Under the pieces are notes generated by a model. The model made no database searches. It had not been told where the DNA came from and saw only the letters and a list, made by a program, of their open reading frames with translations. Source: Candidatus Avibacteroides excrementipullorum (lineage in GTDB: Bacteria; Bacteroidota; Bacteroidia; Bacteroidales; Bacteroidaceae). From it: a DNA stretch of 32,655 nt. Positions 1 through 8,592 of the stretch are shown here, piece after piece. Position numbers and translations under genes: made by a program. Each line of letters begins with the position of its first letter. The stretch's first letter is position 1. The DNA lies in the NCBI GenBank assembly GCA_018711405.1, contig DVIH01000134.1, positions 1-32,655 of the forward strand. The letters are read 5' to 3'.

Positions 1-420
1 GCGAAGTTAAATTTTATGAAAGGTTCTATTATTCGATTATCTGGTAATTCTCAAATAGTTGTAGAAAGTAGAGGTGTTTTATCTTTTGATGATGCTAATT
101 TATATCTTATAGATCCCGAATCTATTGTAAAATGTTATAATAATAACAATGACGAAATTCTTAACACTCCTTTCATAGGTAAAGGTAAGATTGTAGATGG
201 AACTGTTAACTGCGAAATTCAAAATGAGACAATAAACTCAAGTAAAGAAATCTACGGTAAAAAAGTAGAAGTAGGCTCAAATGTCAGCGTCTCAAAAGAA
301 AAAGGAAACGTAATTTTAGACAATGGTGCTTCACTTATAATAAATTACGAGGAGAATGTCTTGATTGATAAAGGATTTTATATGAAGAAAGGCTCGGAAT
401 TAATAATAAGAAAAAATTAA
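1..420 (+). CDS. 3' end of a secreted 3-coathanger-stack-like protein (partial)
   Basis: The frame is open from the first base of the window, so the ATG at base 16 is probably an internal Met and the 5' part of the gene lies outside. What is visible is a series of short beta-strand-like segments ending in GASLIINYEENVLIDKGFYM followed by KKGSELIIRKN. This resembles the 3-coathanger stack repeats of secreted Bacteroidetes proteins, which typically read as a 'GF.a..Gs.f' ending. No enzymatic motif is visible. The DNA is strikingly AT-rich compared with the rest of the window. The stop is 5 nt before the next gene, so the two are probably co-transcribed. Function is unknown; a structural or adhesive surface role is inferred from the family. 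A complete small 134-aa protein starting at base 16 is possible but less likely because no signal peptide is present. Confidence 0.6.
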   Translation, partial: AKLNFMKGSIIRLSGNSQIVVESRGVLSFDDANLYLIDPESIVKCYNNNNDEILNTPFIGKGKIVDGTVNCEIQNETINSSKEIYGKKVEVGSNVSVSKEKGNVILDNGASLIINYEENVLIDKGFYMKKGSELIIRKN

Positions 421-425
421 ACATT

Positions 426-2141
426 ATGAAAAAATATATATGTATACTGTTTATATCCTTATTTTCGATTAAATGCTATGGGCAGGAACCATTGCCGGAG
501 GGCGGCCTGCACGTGGACGGCAGCCGCAACTTCATGGTGCCGGTGGACAGCCTCGACATACGCCCCTGGGCTGCCGACTTCACAGTGAGCCTCACCATAG
601 ATTTCGACTCCATAAAGGACAATGCCACGACCTCTCTGCTCGGCCTGCGCAGCCGCGAGTGGGACGGCACCGACAAGGCCGACAGGGGCACGCTGTGGGT
701 GGACTGCATAAATGACAACGACACGATGTACCTGAAGTGCGGTTTTCGGTATTATAGCGGTATGGAACAGGATTCTGCCAGATTGCCCTGTCTTGATGGC
801 ATACATACGTTGACAATCATCCATGAAGTCAAGCAGGTATTAAGCGATACAGAATTTGTTGACGACAACAATTACAACATATGTTTATATGTGGATGACA
901 ACTGCATATCCAAGATAGAAGACCACGAGAGACAAAATGCCATTTCTGACTTATGGTGGCGCGAGACATCCCATTTCGTGATAGGCGGAAGCCTGTCCGA
1001 TGCTCTGCCATACAGCGGCACGCTTTATGACTTCAGATATTACGATATGGCATTAAACGAAGAACAGGTGGCATCGTCGTTGGATGAAGAAAACGGGAAT
1101 TATACAGCCCCTGCCTGCCATTGGGACTTTTGGGATATGACTGCTGACGATGCCTCAGATTCTTACCCGGGTGAGGGGCTTATTTCCGGACTTCAGGCCT
1201 TGGCGGGCGATTTCCTGTCGGATGCTTTCATCCCTGCAATCAATAAAGAATATGATGACTTTGATGAAGATTCCACGCTTTGTTTTTATTTTTCTTGGGC
1301 AACAGGGCTTAATAACGAGCTTTTTATTAATGAGTTCCGTCACTCCGATGAGAAAGGTTTATGGTGTTTGGAAAAAAAGTTTGGCATGCATTTGTTCAAC
1401 TACCTCATTATGGATCGGGAGAATAGGCATTTCAACGGAATGAACGGGGATGAGGATTTAATATCAGCTCTCGATGTCAGTGAAAATATAGAAATAGGGG
1501 ACATCTTTTATGGCGATTTAATAGAAAGTGAAAGTTACTGTAATTTTTTTCAAGGAGCAGACAGTGTAATAGATGTGTATTATGCCGACGGGCGTAAAAA
1601 CATAGTTTTGAAAACTGTGTCAAACATGTCATTGCAAATGTATGCGCGTTATTGCAATTTAGTAGAAAATGAGCTTGACGTAGAATCGGGTGTCAATGGT
1701 GGCGGTTATTTGAATAACAGATATATAGAGGGTATTGGTTGGGTAAATAATGGCAGCGGATACCATTGGACAGCTTCAAACACGAACCTCCGCATGATAA
1801 AAAATGGAGACAAATGCATGTTTGCAAATCCGTTGTTCAATGGTTATACGGCAATGAATGCATGGGGAGGCATGCCCGACTCCGTAGAAGACTCCGAGTC
1901 CTCTCCCGCTTCGTGGCATCTGCCATCCACTGTGGCAGGCAGCGAACTTGCCATAACGGACAACAGCGGCAGGGCGGTCTGTCCCGACAATGTATCCGTT
2001 GCATCTTTGGGCGGAATGGTATATCAGTGTGCAGTACGTGACGGCGGCACGGTGGACGTGTCAACGCTTCCGCAAGGCTTCTACCTGCTCACGGCCACAT
2101 GCGGCGATGTGACGCAGACGCTGAAGTTCATAAAGAAATGA
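426..2141 (+). CDS. Secreted LamG/concanavalin-like protein with T9SS-type C-terminal tail
   Basis: This 571-aa product begins with a signal peptide (MKKYICILFISLFSIKCYGQ); the Cys near its end does not sit in a good lipobox, so signal peptidase I is favoured. Residues about 30-225 look like a LamG/concanavalin A-like jelly roll (paired beta strands ending in YSGTLYDFRYYDMALNEEQV, a common LamG ending). A middle region of about 250 residues is unrecognised. The last 65 residues (ITDNSGRAV, then LPQGFYLLTATCGDVTQTLK) look like a type A sorting domain of the type IX secretion system, predicting outer-membrane translocation and surface attachment. Base composition changes sharply: bases 421-480 are 20% G+C, 481-600 about 65%, 1501-1560 30%, and 1861-1920 63%. 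This is unlike any neighbour and suggests a mosaic origin. Ligand and function are unknown. Confidence 0.75.
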   Translation: MKKYICILFISLFSIKCYGQEPLPEGGLHVDGSRNFMVPVDSLDIRPWAADFTVSLTIDFDSIKDNATTSLLGLRSREWDGTDKADRGTLWVDCINDNDTMYLKCGFRYYSGMEQDSARLPCLDGIHTLTIIHEVKQVLSDTEFVDDNNYNICLYVDDNCISKIEDHERQNAISDLWWRETSHFVIGGSLSDALPYSGTLYDFRYYDMALNEEQVASSLDEENGNYTAPACHWDFWDMTADDASDSYPGEGLISGLQALAGDFLSDAFIPAINKEYDDFDEDSTLCFYFSWATGLNNELFINEFRHSDEKGLWCLEKKFGMHLFNYLIMDRENRHFNGMNGDEDLISALDVSENIEIGDIFYGDLIESESYCNFFQGADSVIDVYYADGRKNIVLKTVSNMSLQMYARYCNLVENELDVESGVNGGGYLNNRYIEGIGWVNNGSGYHWTASNTNLRMIKNGDKCMFANPLFNGYTAMNAWGGMPDSVEDSESSPASWHLPSTVAGSELAITDNSGRAVCPDNVSVASLGGMVYQCAVRDGGTVDVSTLPQGFYLLTATCGDVTQTLKFIKK

Positions 2142-2158
2142 GGTCTTGATATTAGTAT

Positions 2159-2197
2159 CATCTCGGCAGGCAACATGTCTGCCGAGATGTTTTTTTT
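2159..2197 (+). terminator. Rho-independent terminator after the LamG-like gene
   Basis: A perfect 11-bp stem (CATCTCGGCAG / CTGCCGAGATG) encloses a 9-nt loop and is followed directly by eight T residues. It begins 17 nt after the stop of the preceding gene. Confidence 0.9.
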
Positions 2198-2238
2198 GCT
2201 ATGGCGAAGTCTGATTCGGGCTGGGGCTGGGAGCGTTT

Positions 2239-2386
2239 TTATTCTGCTATTTCAATCTGTATGTCTTCCGGACCGAGTATGCAGCTTTCGTAATGTCCGT
2301 CGCCTGTCGTGCGCGGACCGTCGGTTACTGCATATCCGGCTGTTGAAAGTTGCTGCGTGAGCCTGTCGACATGCTCTTTTGTGTCA
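2239..2386 (-). pseudogene. C-terminal remnant of a VOC/glyoxalase-family gene
   Basis: On the minus strand, in a frame that has no start codon of its own, the sequence encodes TNDTKEHVDRLTQQLSTAGY, then AVTDGPRTTGDGHYESCILG, then PEDIQIEIAE and a TAA stop at 2241-2239. This matches the end of vicinal-oxygen-chelate (glyoxalase/bleomycin resistance) proteins, where 'GPRTTGDGYYES.ilDPdGN.iEi' supplies the last strands and the metal-ligand Glu. The usual N-terminal 80 or so residues are absent: the recognisable part stops where the neighbouring TPR gene ends (stop at 2387), and further upstream the frame runs into that gene and hits a stop. Codon use is like the host genome. A deletion that removed the 5' part is the simplest reading. 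It is missing from the ORF track because it has no start. Confidence 0.7.
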
Positions 2387-4069
2387 TTAGTTGCAGTTCT
2401 TTTCGTATAAATCCTTAGCGAGTTGGTCTCCGTTGGCTATGGCTGTCTTGAAATACTGTCCGGCTTTCTCTTTGTCGCCTTTTCCCAGCATGGCCAGTCC
2501 CATAAGCCGGTTTGCATCGGGGGAGTCGGGCATTTGGGCGAGGACTTCCTGCAATGTGTCGGCTGCTTTTTCATAGTCTCTTGTTATGATGTGCAGGGCT
2601 GCTTTTTCCAGTCTGTAAAGGTTTTCTTGCGGATTCAGTTCTATGGCTTTGGTTATGTCGTCAAGGGCCATCTGGTAGAGCCGTGCCTCCATAGCCATTT
2701 GTTTCCGGTTGTAGTAGAATATGTCCGACACATTGCCACTCACCGATTCGTAGTATAGCTGCATGTCTTTTATGGCATCGGTGTATTTGCCTGCTGCCGA
2801 CTTCCGCATGGCTTTTTCATAAATCAGGTCGGGAACGAGGGTGGCGTTGGTCTCTTTCATGTAGACTATCATGCTGTCGAGTTCGTTTATGATGTCGTCC
2901 TGTCCTGCACCGCTTGTTTCCATGAGCGATATTTCCTTGCCCAAAGTCTCTTTGGTGGCCATGTTCGAGCGGTTTACCGTGTGCAGGTATCGCAATGCTT
3001 CATCGTTTTTGCCTGCGGCTATGCAGATATTGGCTTTCAGCTGCATGTAGAGTGGCAGCGGGTTGTTTTCTATGGCTTTGTCTATCTCTTTTTCGGCTTC
3101 GTCCAGGTTCCGGTCTCTGTCTTGTGCGTCAGGTTTGGCGGCTGTGACATTGTAGATGAAGTTGGCCATGATGTAGTGCGCTTCCGCTTTGTTCGGTTCG
3201 TAGTCCATAGCCTGTTTTATGTTTTTCTCCGCATTTTTCATGTCGTCTTGCCCGAGATAGTAATATGCGGCTTTTTCGTATGGCGCTCTCGACTTCGGGA
3301 ACAGTTGCATATATTGCTCGATGTATTGGGCGTATTTGTCGGCGGGCAGAGCCTGTTCTGCCAGGAGCATGGCTATTTCGGCTTGTCCGGCATCGGCTGG
3401 CAGGGCTTTCATGATGTTTATGCCGGCAAGTTCGCGGTCGTATATGGAGAATGCGTTTGTAGACAGGCTGTCGGCTATGTTTATGTCGAGTATGTAAAAT
3501 ATGGTTGAGTCCTGGTCGTAATTGGGCTGGGTTATTCCTATGAGTTTCCCCTCTTCATTCAATGCCGGCAGGCTTTTTTCGATGCTGAATGTCTCCGATG
3601 CTGCGGAATAATATTTCAGGCCTCCTTTGATGTCGGAGGCGGATGTGATTTTTCCGGCTGTATATGTTCTGTTTTCGGAGGGTCTGACTACATAGACAGG
3701 GCTGTTTTCCGTTGCTGCCGTTTCGCCCTTTTCCGTGCATTGCGATTTGTCTATGTCTATTTTCAGTTTTGCCACGTCATACAGGTCGTCTTTGCCTAAA
3801 ATCATAGCCACAGGATATTTGTCTCCGCTGCTTGTCGTTATTTCTGCTCTGTCGGCTCCCTTGATGACGGAAAAATCGGTTATGGCGGTTCCTGCCTTGT
3901 CGATGAAAAATCCGTTGCTTTCATTTCTTTTCAGTCCGTCAGCATCGTAGGCTGTTATCTTGAATATGCTTTTCCTGCTTTTGCTTGCTGATTTTTCTAT
4001 GTTTTGGGAGAATGACAGGTGAAATGCGCCCAACAGCAGGCATAGCGTGAGTAGTAGATTCTTTTTCAT
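2387..4069 (-). CDS. Periplasmic TPR protein with degenerate trypsin-like domain
   Basis: The 560-aa product has a signal peptide (MKKNLLLTLCLLLGAFHLSFSQ). Residues about 30-200 follow the trypsin/DegP-like pattern: SNGFFIDKAGTAITDFSVIKGA corresponds to the region around the catalytic His, KDDLYDVAKLKI to the Asp, and EKSLPALNEEGKLIGI to the Ser region. By eye the His position is Ser67 and the 'GNSGGP' motif is IEKSLP, so only Asp98 of the triad is kept and the domain is probably non-proteolytic. Residues about 225-555 are tetratricopeptide repeats (for example AEKNIKQAMDYEPNKAEAHY and ALDDITKAIELNPQENLYRL), pointing to a scaffold role. Its start overlaps the end of rlmB by 4 nt, so it is the last gene of the dnaN-distal operon. 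Specific function is not known. Confidence 0.8.
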   Translation of the reverse strand: MKKNLLLTLCLLLGAFHLSFSQNIEKSASKSRKSIFKITAYDADGLKRNESNGFFIDKAGTAITDFSVIKGADRAEITTSSGDKYPVAMILGKDDLYDVAKLKIDIDKSQCTEKGETAATENSPVYVVRPSENRTYTAGKITSASDIKGGLKYYSAASETFSIEKSLPALNEEGKLIGITQPNYDQDSTIFYILDINIADSLSTNAFSIYDRELAGINIMKALPADAGQAEIAMLLAEQALPADKYAQYIEQYMQLFPKSRAPYEKAAYYYLGQDDMKNAEKNIKQAMDYEPNKAEAHYIMANFIYNVTAAKPDAQDRDRNLDEAEKEIDKAIENNPLPLYMQLKANICIAAGKNDEALRYLHTVNRSNMATKETLGKEISLMETSGAGQDDIINELDSMIVYMKETNATLVPDLIYEKAMRKSAAGKYTDAIKDMQLYYESVSGNVSDIFYYNRKQMAMEARLYQMALDDITKAIELNPQENLYRLEKAALHIITRDYEKAADTLQEVLAQMPDSPDANRLMGLAMLGKGDKEKAGQYFKTAIANGDQLAKDLYEKNCN

Positions 4070-4809
4070 TGTTGTCTTGTCCTTTTTGTTATTGCGTCAT
4101 ATATAATGATTCCGGCTGCCACTGATACGTTGAGCGATTGTATCTTGCCTTTGATGGGTATTTTGATGCATTCATCGCACAAGGCGAGGTGTTCGGCGGG
4201 AATGCCTCTGTCTTCTGCTCCCATTATGATGCATGTGGGAGATGAGTAGTCGGCTGCCGTATAGTCTTTGTCTCCTTTTTCCGTAGTGGCCGTTATCTTG
4301 AAGCCGCAGTCTTTCAGATATTTTATGGTGGCTCTGATGTTCTGCTCTTTGCAGACCGGCAGGGTGTGCAATGCTCCGGCCGAAGTCTTTATGGCATCGG
4401 CGTTGACCGACACGCTGTTTTTGGCCGGGATTATTATCCCGTCTATGCCTGCGCATTCGCATGTCCTTGCTATTGCGCCGAAATTTCTTATATCGGTCAA
4501 TCCGTCAAGCAGAATGAAGATAGGATTGATGCCCTGCTCGAATAGAAACGGTACCAATTCATCTGTCTTCTGATATGTTATCGGTGAAATGAAGGCTATG
4601 ACACCCTGATGGTTTTTTCTTGTTATCCGGTTGATTCTTTCCACCGGAACTTTCTGTATGTTGATGTTTTTGCCTTTTACTGCATTGAAGAGCTCTTTCG
4701 ACAGTTCACCCTGCATGTCTTTTTTGACTATGATTTTGTCTATATCCCTTCCTGCTTCTATGGCTTCGATTACGGCTCTCAGGCCGAATATTATGTTATT
4801 GTCTGTCAT
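4066..4809 (-). CDS. rlmB: 23S rRNA (guanosine-2'-O-)-methyltransferase RlmB
   Basis: This is a SpoU/TrmH-type (SPOUT) methyltransferase of 247 aa, the normal length. The N-terminal substrate-binding domain (residues 1-75) begins IIFGLRAVIEAIEAG and includes RKNHQGVIAF. The catalytic domain carries motif 1 (DGLTDIRNFGAIARTCECAG, residues 102-121, with the conserved Asn and Arg), motif 2 (GAEDRGIP, 197-204) and motif 3 (IPIKGKIQSLNVSVAAGI, 217-234), which form the trefoil-knot AdoMet site. RlmB of E. coli methylates G2251 in the peptidyl-transferase loop; a related tRNA/rRNA SpoU enzyme cannot be fully excluded, but the length and the N-terminal domain favour RlmB. It overlaps recN upstream by 4 nt and the TPR gene downstream by 4 nt, implying translational coupling. 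Confidence 0.88.
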   Translation of the reverse strand: MTDNNIIFGLRAVIEAIEAGRDIDKIIVKKDMQGELSKELFNAVKGKNINIQKVPVERINRITRKNHQGVIAFISPITYQKTDELVPFLFEQGINPIFILLDGLTDIRNFGAIARTCECAGIDGIIIPAKNSVSVNADAIKTSAGALHTLPVCKEQNIRATIKYLKDCGFKITATTEKGDKDYTAADYSSPTCIIMGAEDRGIPAEHLALCDECIKIPIKGKIQSLNVSVAAGIIIYDAITKRTRQQ

Positions 4810-6455
4810 GATTTTAAAAGTTCTTTAGCGTTGTCTACGGCTGCTTTTGTTATGGTTTCGCCGCTCAGCATGTGTGCTATTTCAGTTATTCTCTCTTCTT
4901 CAGGCAAAAGTTTTATGTGGCTTGTCGTCTGTTCTTCGTTATCTTGTTTGTAGACTTTGTAATGATATTTTCCTTTCGATGCTATTTGCGGCAGATGGGT
5001 TATGCTTATTATCTGCATTTGTTTTCCCATCTGTTTCATGATGTCTCCCATCTTTGCCGCGATTTCTCCTGAGACTCCCGTGTCTATCTCATCGAATATT
5101 ATGGTCGGCAGTTGCTTGTAGTCGGCTATCAGCGATTTCAACGATAGCATTACACGTGCTATTTCGCCTCCGGAAGCAGTATTGCCTATGTCTCTGAGGG
5201 GTTGGTTCTTGTTTGCGGAGAATAGCACTGTGACATGATCGGAGCCGTCTTCCGAGAAGTCTTTCTTTTGCGATATTTCTATATGGAATTTGACGTTCGG
5301 CATGCCGAGCTGGATAAGCGATGAGGTGATGGCTTTTTCTATTTTCACTGCTGCTTCAGTACGGCTGCGGGTCAGTTCCTTGCAGTAGCCGGCAAGTATT
5401 TTGTGCCTGTCTTCTATTTGTTTTTTAAGTTCTTCTATATCATCTTCAAACGAATCTATTTCATCGAGTTTCGATTGCAATTCGTCTCTCAATCCTATGA
5501 GTTCTGCTACGGAATCCTTGTGATATTTTTGCTGGAATGAGTATATGGTATTGAGCCTGTCGTTTATCTCGTTGAGCCTGTCCTGGTCGAACGTGATGTT
5601 TTCTTCCATTGCCGAAGTCTCCATGTATATGTCTTTCAGCTCGATGTAGAGATTTTCCATCCTGCGTGCAAGACTTTCTGTCTGCGGCATTTTCTTGCTG
5701 ACCGATTCGAGTCTGTTGAGTTGCTCTTTCGTATGGTTCAGAGTGCCGTTTTCGTCATCATTGAATATGGCATTGATTCTGAACAAGGATTCTTTAATCT
5801 CTTCAGCGTGAATCAATATGTTCTGTTCTTCTTCGAGTGTTTCCTGCTCGTCTTCCTTGAAATTGGCTTCTTTCAGTTCGTTCAACCGGAAGCGGGTGTA
5901 ATCTTCGTATTCCCGGCTTTGAGTGTGTGCCGCGATTTTTTCATCGAGGAGTCTGTTCAATTTGCCGTATTCTTCAAACACTGTCCTGTATCTTTCCATT
6001 GCGGCTTTGTTGCCTGCTATGGCGTCCAGCGTGTCAATCTGGAATCGCTCGTTGCCGAGTTGCAGATTGTTGTATTGCGAGTGTATGTCTATCAGGTCGT
6101 TGCCCAGTTCTTTGGTCAGTTGGAGCGACACAGGAGTGTCATTGATGAAAGACCTGCTTTTGCCAGTGGCCGATATTTCCCTCCTGATGATGCATTCTTC
6201 ATCGTATTCCAGTTCGTTATTGTCGAAGAAACTTTTGATGTCATATCCGGAAATATCGAATGTCATTTCTATAATGCATTTTTTCCCCTTGAGGATTCTG
6301 TTGTCGGCTCTTTGTCCCAGCAGGATGTTTATGGCTTCCAGTATGATGGATTTGCCGGCTCCCGTTTCGCCTGTTATTACGGAAAAACCCTCATGGAAAT
6401 CTATATTCAGATCTTCAATAAGCGCGAAATTGTTAATATGAATATTTTTCAGCAT
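4806..6455 (-). CDS. recN: DNA repair protein RecN
   Basis: This SMC-like ATPase of 549 aa acts in double-strand break repair and is close to the length of E. coli RecN. The N-terminal half-ATPase starts MLKNIHINNFALIEDLNIDF and has the Walker A motif GETGAGKS at residues 29-36. The middle (about 150-370) is a long charged coiled coil. The C-terminal half has the ABC signature ASGGEIARV (427-435) and Walker B TIIFDEIDTGVSGE (452-464), followed by the H-loop SITHLPQIAS. All catalytic elements are present. It sits between DUF4835 (6-nt gap) and rlmB (4-nt overlap), a gene order widespread in Bacteroidales. Confidence 0.96.
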   Translation of the reverse strand: MLKNIHINNFALIEDLNIDFHEGFSVITGETGAGKSIILEAINILLGQRADNRILKGKKCIIEMTFDISGYDIKSFFDNNELEYDEECIIRREISATGKSRSFINDTPVSLQLTKELGNDLIDIHSQYNNLQLGNERFQIDTLDAIAGNKAAMERYRTVFEEYGKLNRLLDEKIAAHTQSREYEDYTRFRLNELKEANFKEDEQETLEEEQNILIHAEEIKESLFRINAIFNDDENGTLNHTKEQLNRLESVSKKMPQTESLARRMENLYIELKDIYMETSAMEENITFDQDRLNEINDRLNTIYSFQQKYHKDSVAELIGLRDELQSKLDEIDSFEDDIEELKKQIEDRHKILAGYCKELTRSRTEAAVKIEKAITSSLIQLGMPNVKFHIEISQKKDFSEDGSDHVTVLFSANKNQPLRDIGNTASGGEIARVMLSLKSLIADYKQLPTIIFDEIDTGVSGEIAAKMGDIMKQMGKQMQIISITHLPQIASKGKYHYKVYKQDNEEQTTSHIKLLPEEERITEIAHMLSGETITKAAVDNAKELLKS

Positions 6456-6461
6456 ATATGG

Positions 6462-7376
6462 TTATTGAGCGTTTTGTTTGATTTTTTCCCAATCGTTTAT
6501 ATCTGCCGGGCTGATAGAGGTAAGTATTTCGTACACGTTCTCCCTTTCCTGTTGCGGCCCTTTGGAGAATATGTTGAGCAATTCGTCTTTTTTTGCTTCC
6601 AGTATTATTTCCGGCAATGCCGACATGGGCTGGTTTTCTTTAGCCTGTTTCAGCTGTTCCAGACTTGTCGCTATGGTGGCTCTGCCTCTTTCCGCATTTT
6701 GGCTCATTTCATCGAGTCCTGTCCTGTGGTAGTCGTACATGAATTGTCTGATAGGGTTCATGTATTCACTGAGGTAATCGTTGATGATGGCATGTCTGTT
6801 TTTTGAGTCGTCAAAGGCTTTCCAGCCCGGTTCGCCGAATGTTTGGGCAGCGTTGACTATGTTTTCAGCTTTTCTCAAGACTTCCGTGCCTCCCATCGGC
6901 CCCATGGAGTCGAGGTCTATGCCTATGATGAGATAGGCGTAATAGGCTATTACGGCCGTGAGATTGTTGTCTATCACGTCATCGCGGAATTCGAGCGGAT
7001 CGTATTCCATGTACTGAAATTCAAAACTGTTGTCTTTGATGTTCAGCAATGTGGTGTTGTAGTTGGAGTTGAACACAGGTCTTGATGACTGGACTGTGAG
7101 TTCGCATTTGAAAGTGCCATCGTCTGAGTATTCCTTGACTACTATGCTGAAGTTGCATGATATCCGTTCTATAATGGAGTAGTGCGCATTTGTCCATTTC
7201 CTTTCGTTGATAAATTCTTTCAAGGAGTTTTCGAGCGTTTGGAATATCTGCGTATTCGTTCCTTGTATCTGCGAATGGTTTATGCTGATTCTGCAATTGA
7301 GCTCTTGTGCATGGCTTTTCGCCGTGCTCAGAGACAACAGGCAAATGAACAATGTGGTTATGGACAGGATTCTCAT
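6462..7376 (-). CDS. DUF4835 family protein (PorD-like, possible T9SS link)
   Basis: The 304-aa exported protein has a signal peptide (MRILSITTLFICLLSLSTAKSHAQ). It opens with LNCRISINHSQIQGTNTQIF and contains RKWTNAHYSIIERISCNFSI and a central segment EYDPLEFRDDVIDNNLTAVI, the hallmark pattern of DUF4835, a Bacteroidetes-restricted family almost always found between coaBC and recN. From memory some databases label this family PorD, tied to type IX secretion; that assignment is not shown by the sequence. The T9SS-type tails on two other secreted proteins here make it plausible. It begins 1 nt after the coaBC stop and ends 6 nt before recN, so it is in the same operon. No catalytic motif is visible. 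Confidence 0.85.
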   Translation of the reverse strand: MRILSITTLFICLLSLSTAKSHAQELNCRISINHSQIQGTNTQIFQTLENSLKEFINERKWTNAHYSIIERISCNFSIVVKEYSDDGTFKCELTVQSSRPVFNSNYNTTLLNIKDNSFEFQYMEYDPLEFRDDVIDNNLTAVIAYYAYLIIGIDLDSMGPMGGTEVLRKAENIVNAAQTFGEPGWKAFDDSKNRHAIINDYLSEYMNPIRQFMYDYHRTGLDEMSQNAERGRATIATSLEQLKQAKENQPMSALPEIILEAKKDELLNIFSKGPQQERENVYEILTSISPADINDWEKIKQNAQ

Positions 7377-7377
7377 G

Positions 7378-8586
7378 TCAGATGTTTTTTTCTTTTATCG
7401 TTTCGCACAGTTTGTCTACAATGTCTGCGGCTACTTCTTTTTTTGTTTTCAGCCCGAAACTTCTGTTTCCGCCTTTTTCTATGATGCTTATTTTGTTTGT
7501 GTCATATCCGAAACCTGCGCCTGCGTCATTCAGGGAGTTGAGGACTATGAAATCGAAATTTTTTCTTTGCAGCTTGTTCACTGCATTTTCTATTTCATTG
7601 TTGGTCTCGAGGGCGAAGCCTGCCAAGACCTGTCTCTGGGTTTTCATTTTGCCGAGATGCTCCGCAATGTCTTTTGTGGGTTTTAGTTCCAATATGAGAT
7701 TCTCGCTTTTGTGCTTTATTTTCTCATCGGCTCTTTTTACCGGCGTATAGTCGGCAGTGGCTGCACTGAGAATGGCTGCATCTGCTTCGGGATACAGCGA
7801 TATGGCTTTCTGATACATTTCTTCGGCCGATTCCACTCTGTGTGTGGTTATGTTGCTGTGGAAAGCCGTGAGGCTTGTCGGTCCGGAGATCAGTTGCACG
7901 TCTGCACCTCTTTCGGCACATTCTTCGGCAAGTGCGTAACCCATTTTCCCGCTCGAACAGTTTCCTATAAAACGCACGGGGTCTATCTTTTCGTATGTAG
8001 GTCCTGCCGTTATTATTATTTTTTTGCCTTTGAGCGATTGTTTCTTTGAGAAGAAGTTTTTGATGAAGTCTATTATGGCTTCGGGTTCGGCCATGCGTCC
8101 TTTTCCCACAAGGGAACTTGCCAGCTCGCCTTCTTCCGGTTCTATTATAATATTGCCGTAGCTTTTGAGTGTAGCCAGATTGTTTTGCGTGGCAGGATGC
8201 GCATACATGTCAAGGTCCATGGCCGGTGCCACGAGGACGGGCGCTTTCATTGACATGTATGTGGTGATGAGCATGTTGTCGGCTATGCCGTGTGCCATTT
8301 TCCCGATGGTGGACGCTGTTGCCGGAGCTATGAGCATCAGGTCTGCCCACAGTCCTATGTCGACATGGCTGTTCCATGTGCCGTCTTTCCTTGAGAAGAA
8401 TTCCGAGACTACGGGATTTTTCGTCAGTGTAGACATGGTGAGCGGCGTGATGAATTCTTTTCCTGCCGGAGTCATGACCGTCAGCACTTCCGCACCTTCT
8501 TTGATGAGTCCGCGCGCCAGTACTGCCGATTTGTAGGCTGCAATGCTGCCCGTTATTCCCAAAACTATTTTTTTTCCTTTCAGCAT
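7378..8586 (-). CDS. coaBC: Bifunctional phosphopantothenoylcysteine decarboxylase / phosphopantothenate-cysteine ligase
   Basis: The 402-aa protein carries out two successive steps of coenzyme A synthesis from 4'-phosphopantothenate. The N-terminal flavoprotein (CoaC, residues 1-180) has GKKIVLGITGSIAAYKSA, the active-site His region NSHVDIGLWADLMLIAPATA, and PAMDLDMY in place of the PxMNxxMW motif of E. coli. The conserved loop Cys of E. coli CoaC (ACG) reads ASS here. The C-terminal CoaB domain (from about 187) starts GKKIIITAGPTYEKIDPVRF and carries IGNCSSGKMGYALAEE and FALETNNEIENA, typical of the CTP-dependent bacterial ligase. Spacing is 6 nt from the exonuclease gene and 1 nt to DUF4835, so all are co-transcribed. 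Confidence 0.95.
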   Translation of the reverse strand: MLKGKKIVLGITGSIAAYKSAVLARGLIKEGAEVLTVMTPAGKEFITPLTMSTLTKNPVVSEFFSRKDGTWNSHVDIGLWADLMLIAPATASTIGKMAHGIADNMLITTYMSMKAPVLVAPAMDLDMYAHPATQNNLATLKSYGNIIIEPEEGELASSLVGKGRMAEPEAIIDFIKNFFSKKQSLKGKKIIITAGPTYEKIDPVRFIGNCSSGKMGYALAEECAERGADVQLISGPTSLTAFHSNITTHRVESAEEMYQKAISLYPEADAAILSAATADYTPVKRADEKIKHKSENLILELKPTKDIAEHLGKMKTQRQVLAGFALETNNEIENAVNKLQRKNFDFIVLNSLNDAGAGFGYDTNKISIIEKGGNRSFGLKTKKEVAADIVDKLCETIKEKNI

Positions 8587-8592
8587 GGCTTG

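Noticed and set aside
2175-2360. 61-aa plus-strand ORF after the first terminator
   Set aside because: It starts in the terminator loop and runs opposite the VOC remnant; composition is of a shadow frame.
5721-6806. 361-aa plus-strand ORF across recN and DUF4835
   Set aside because: It spans two well-supported minus-strand genes, is Phe/Val-rich low-information sequence, and has no start context or motif.
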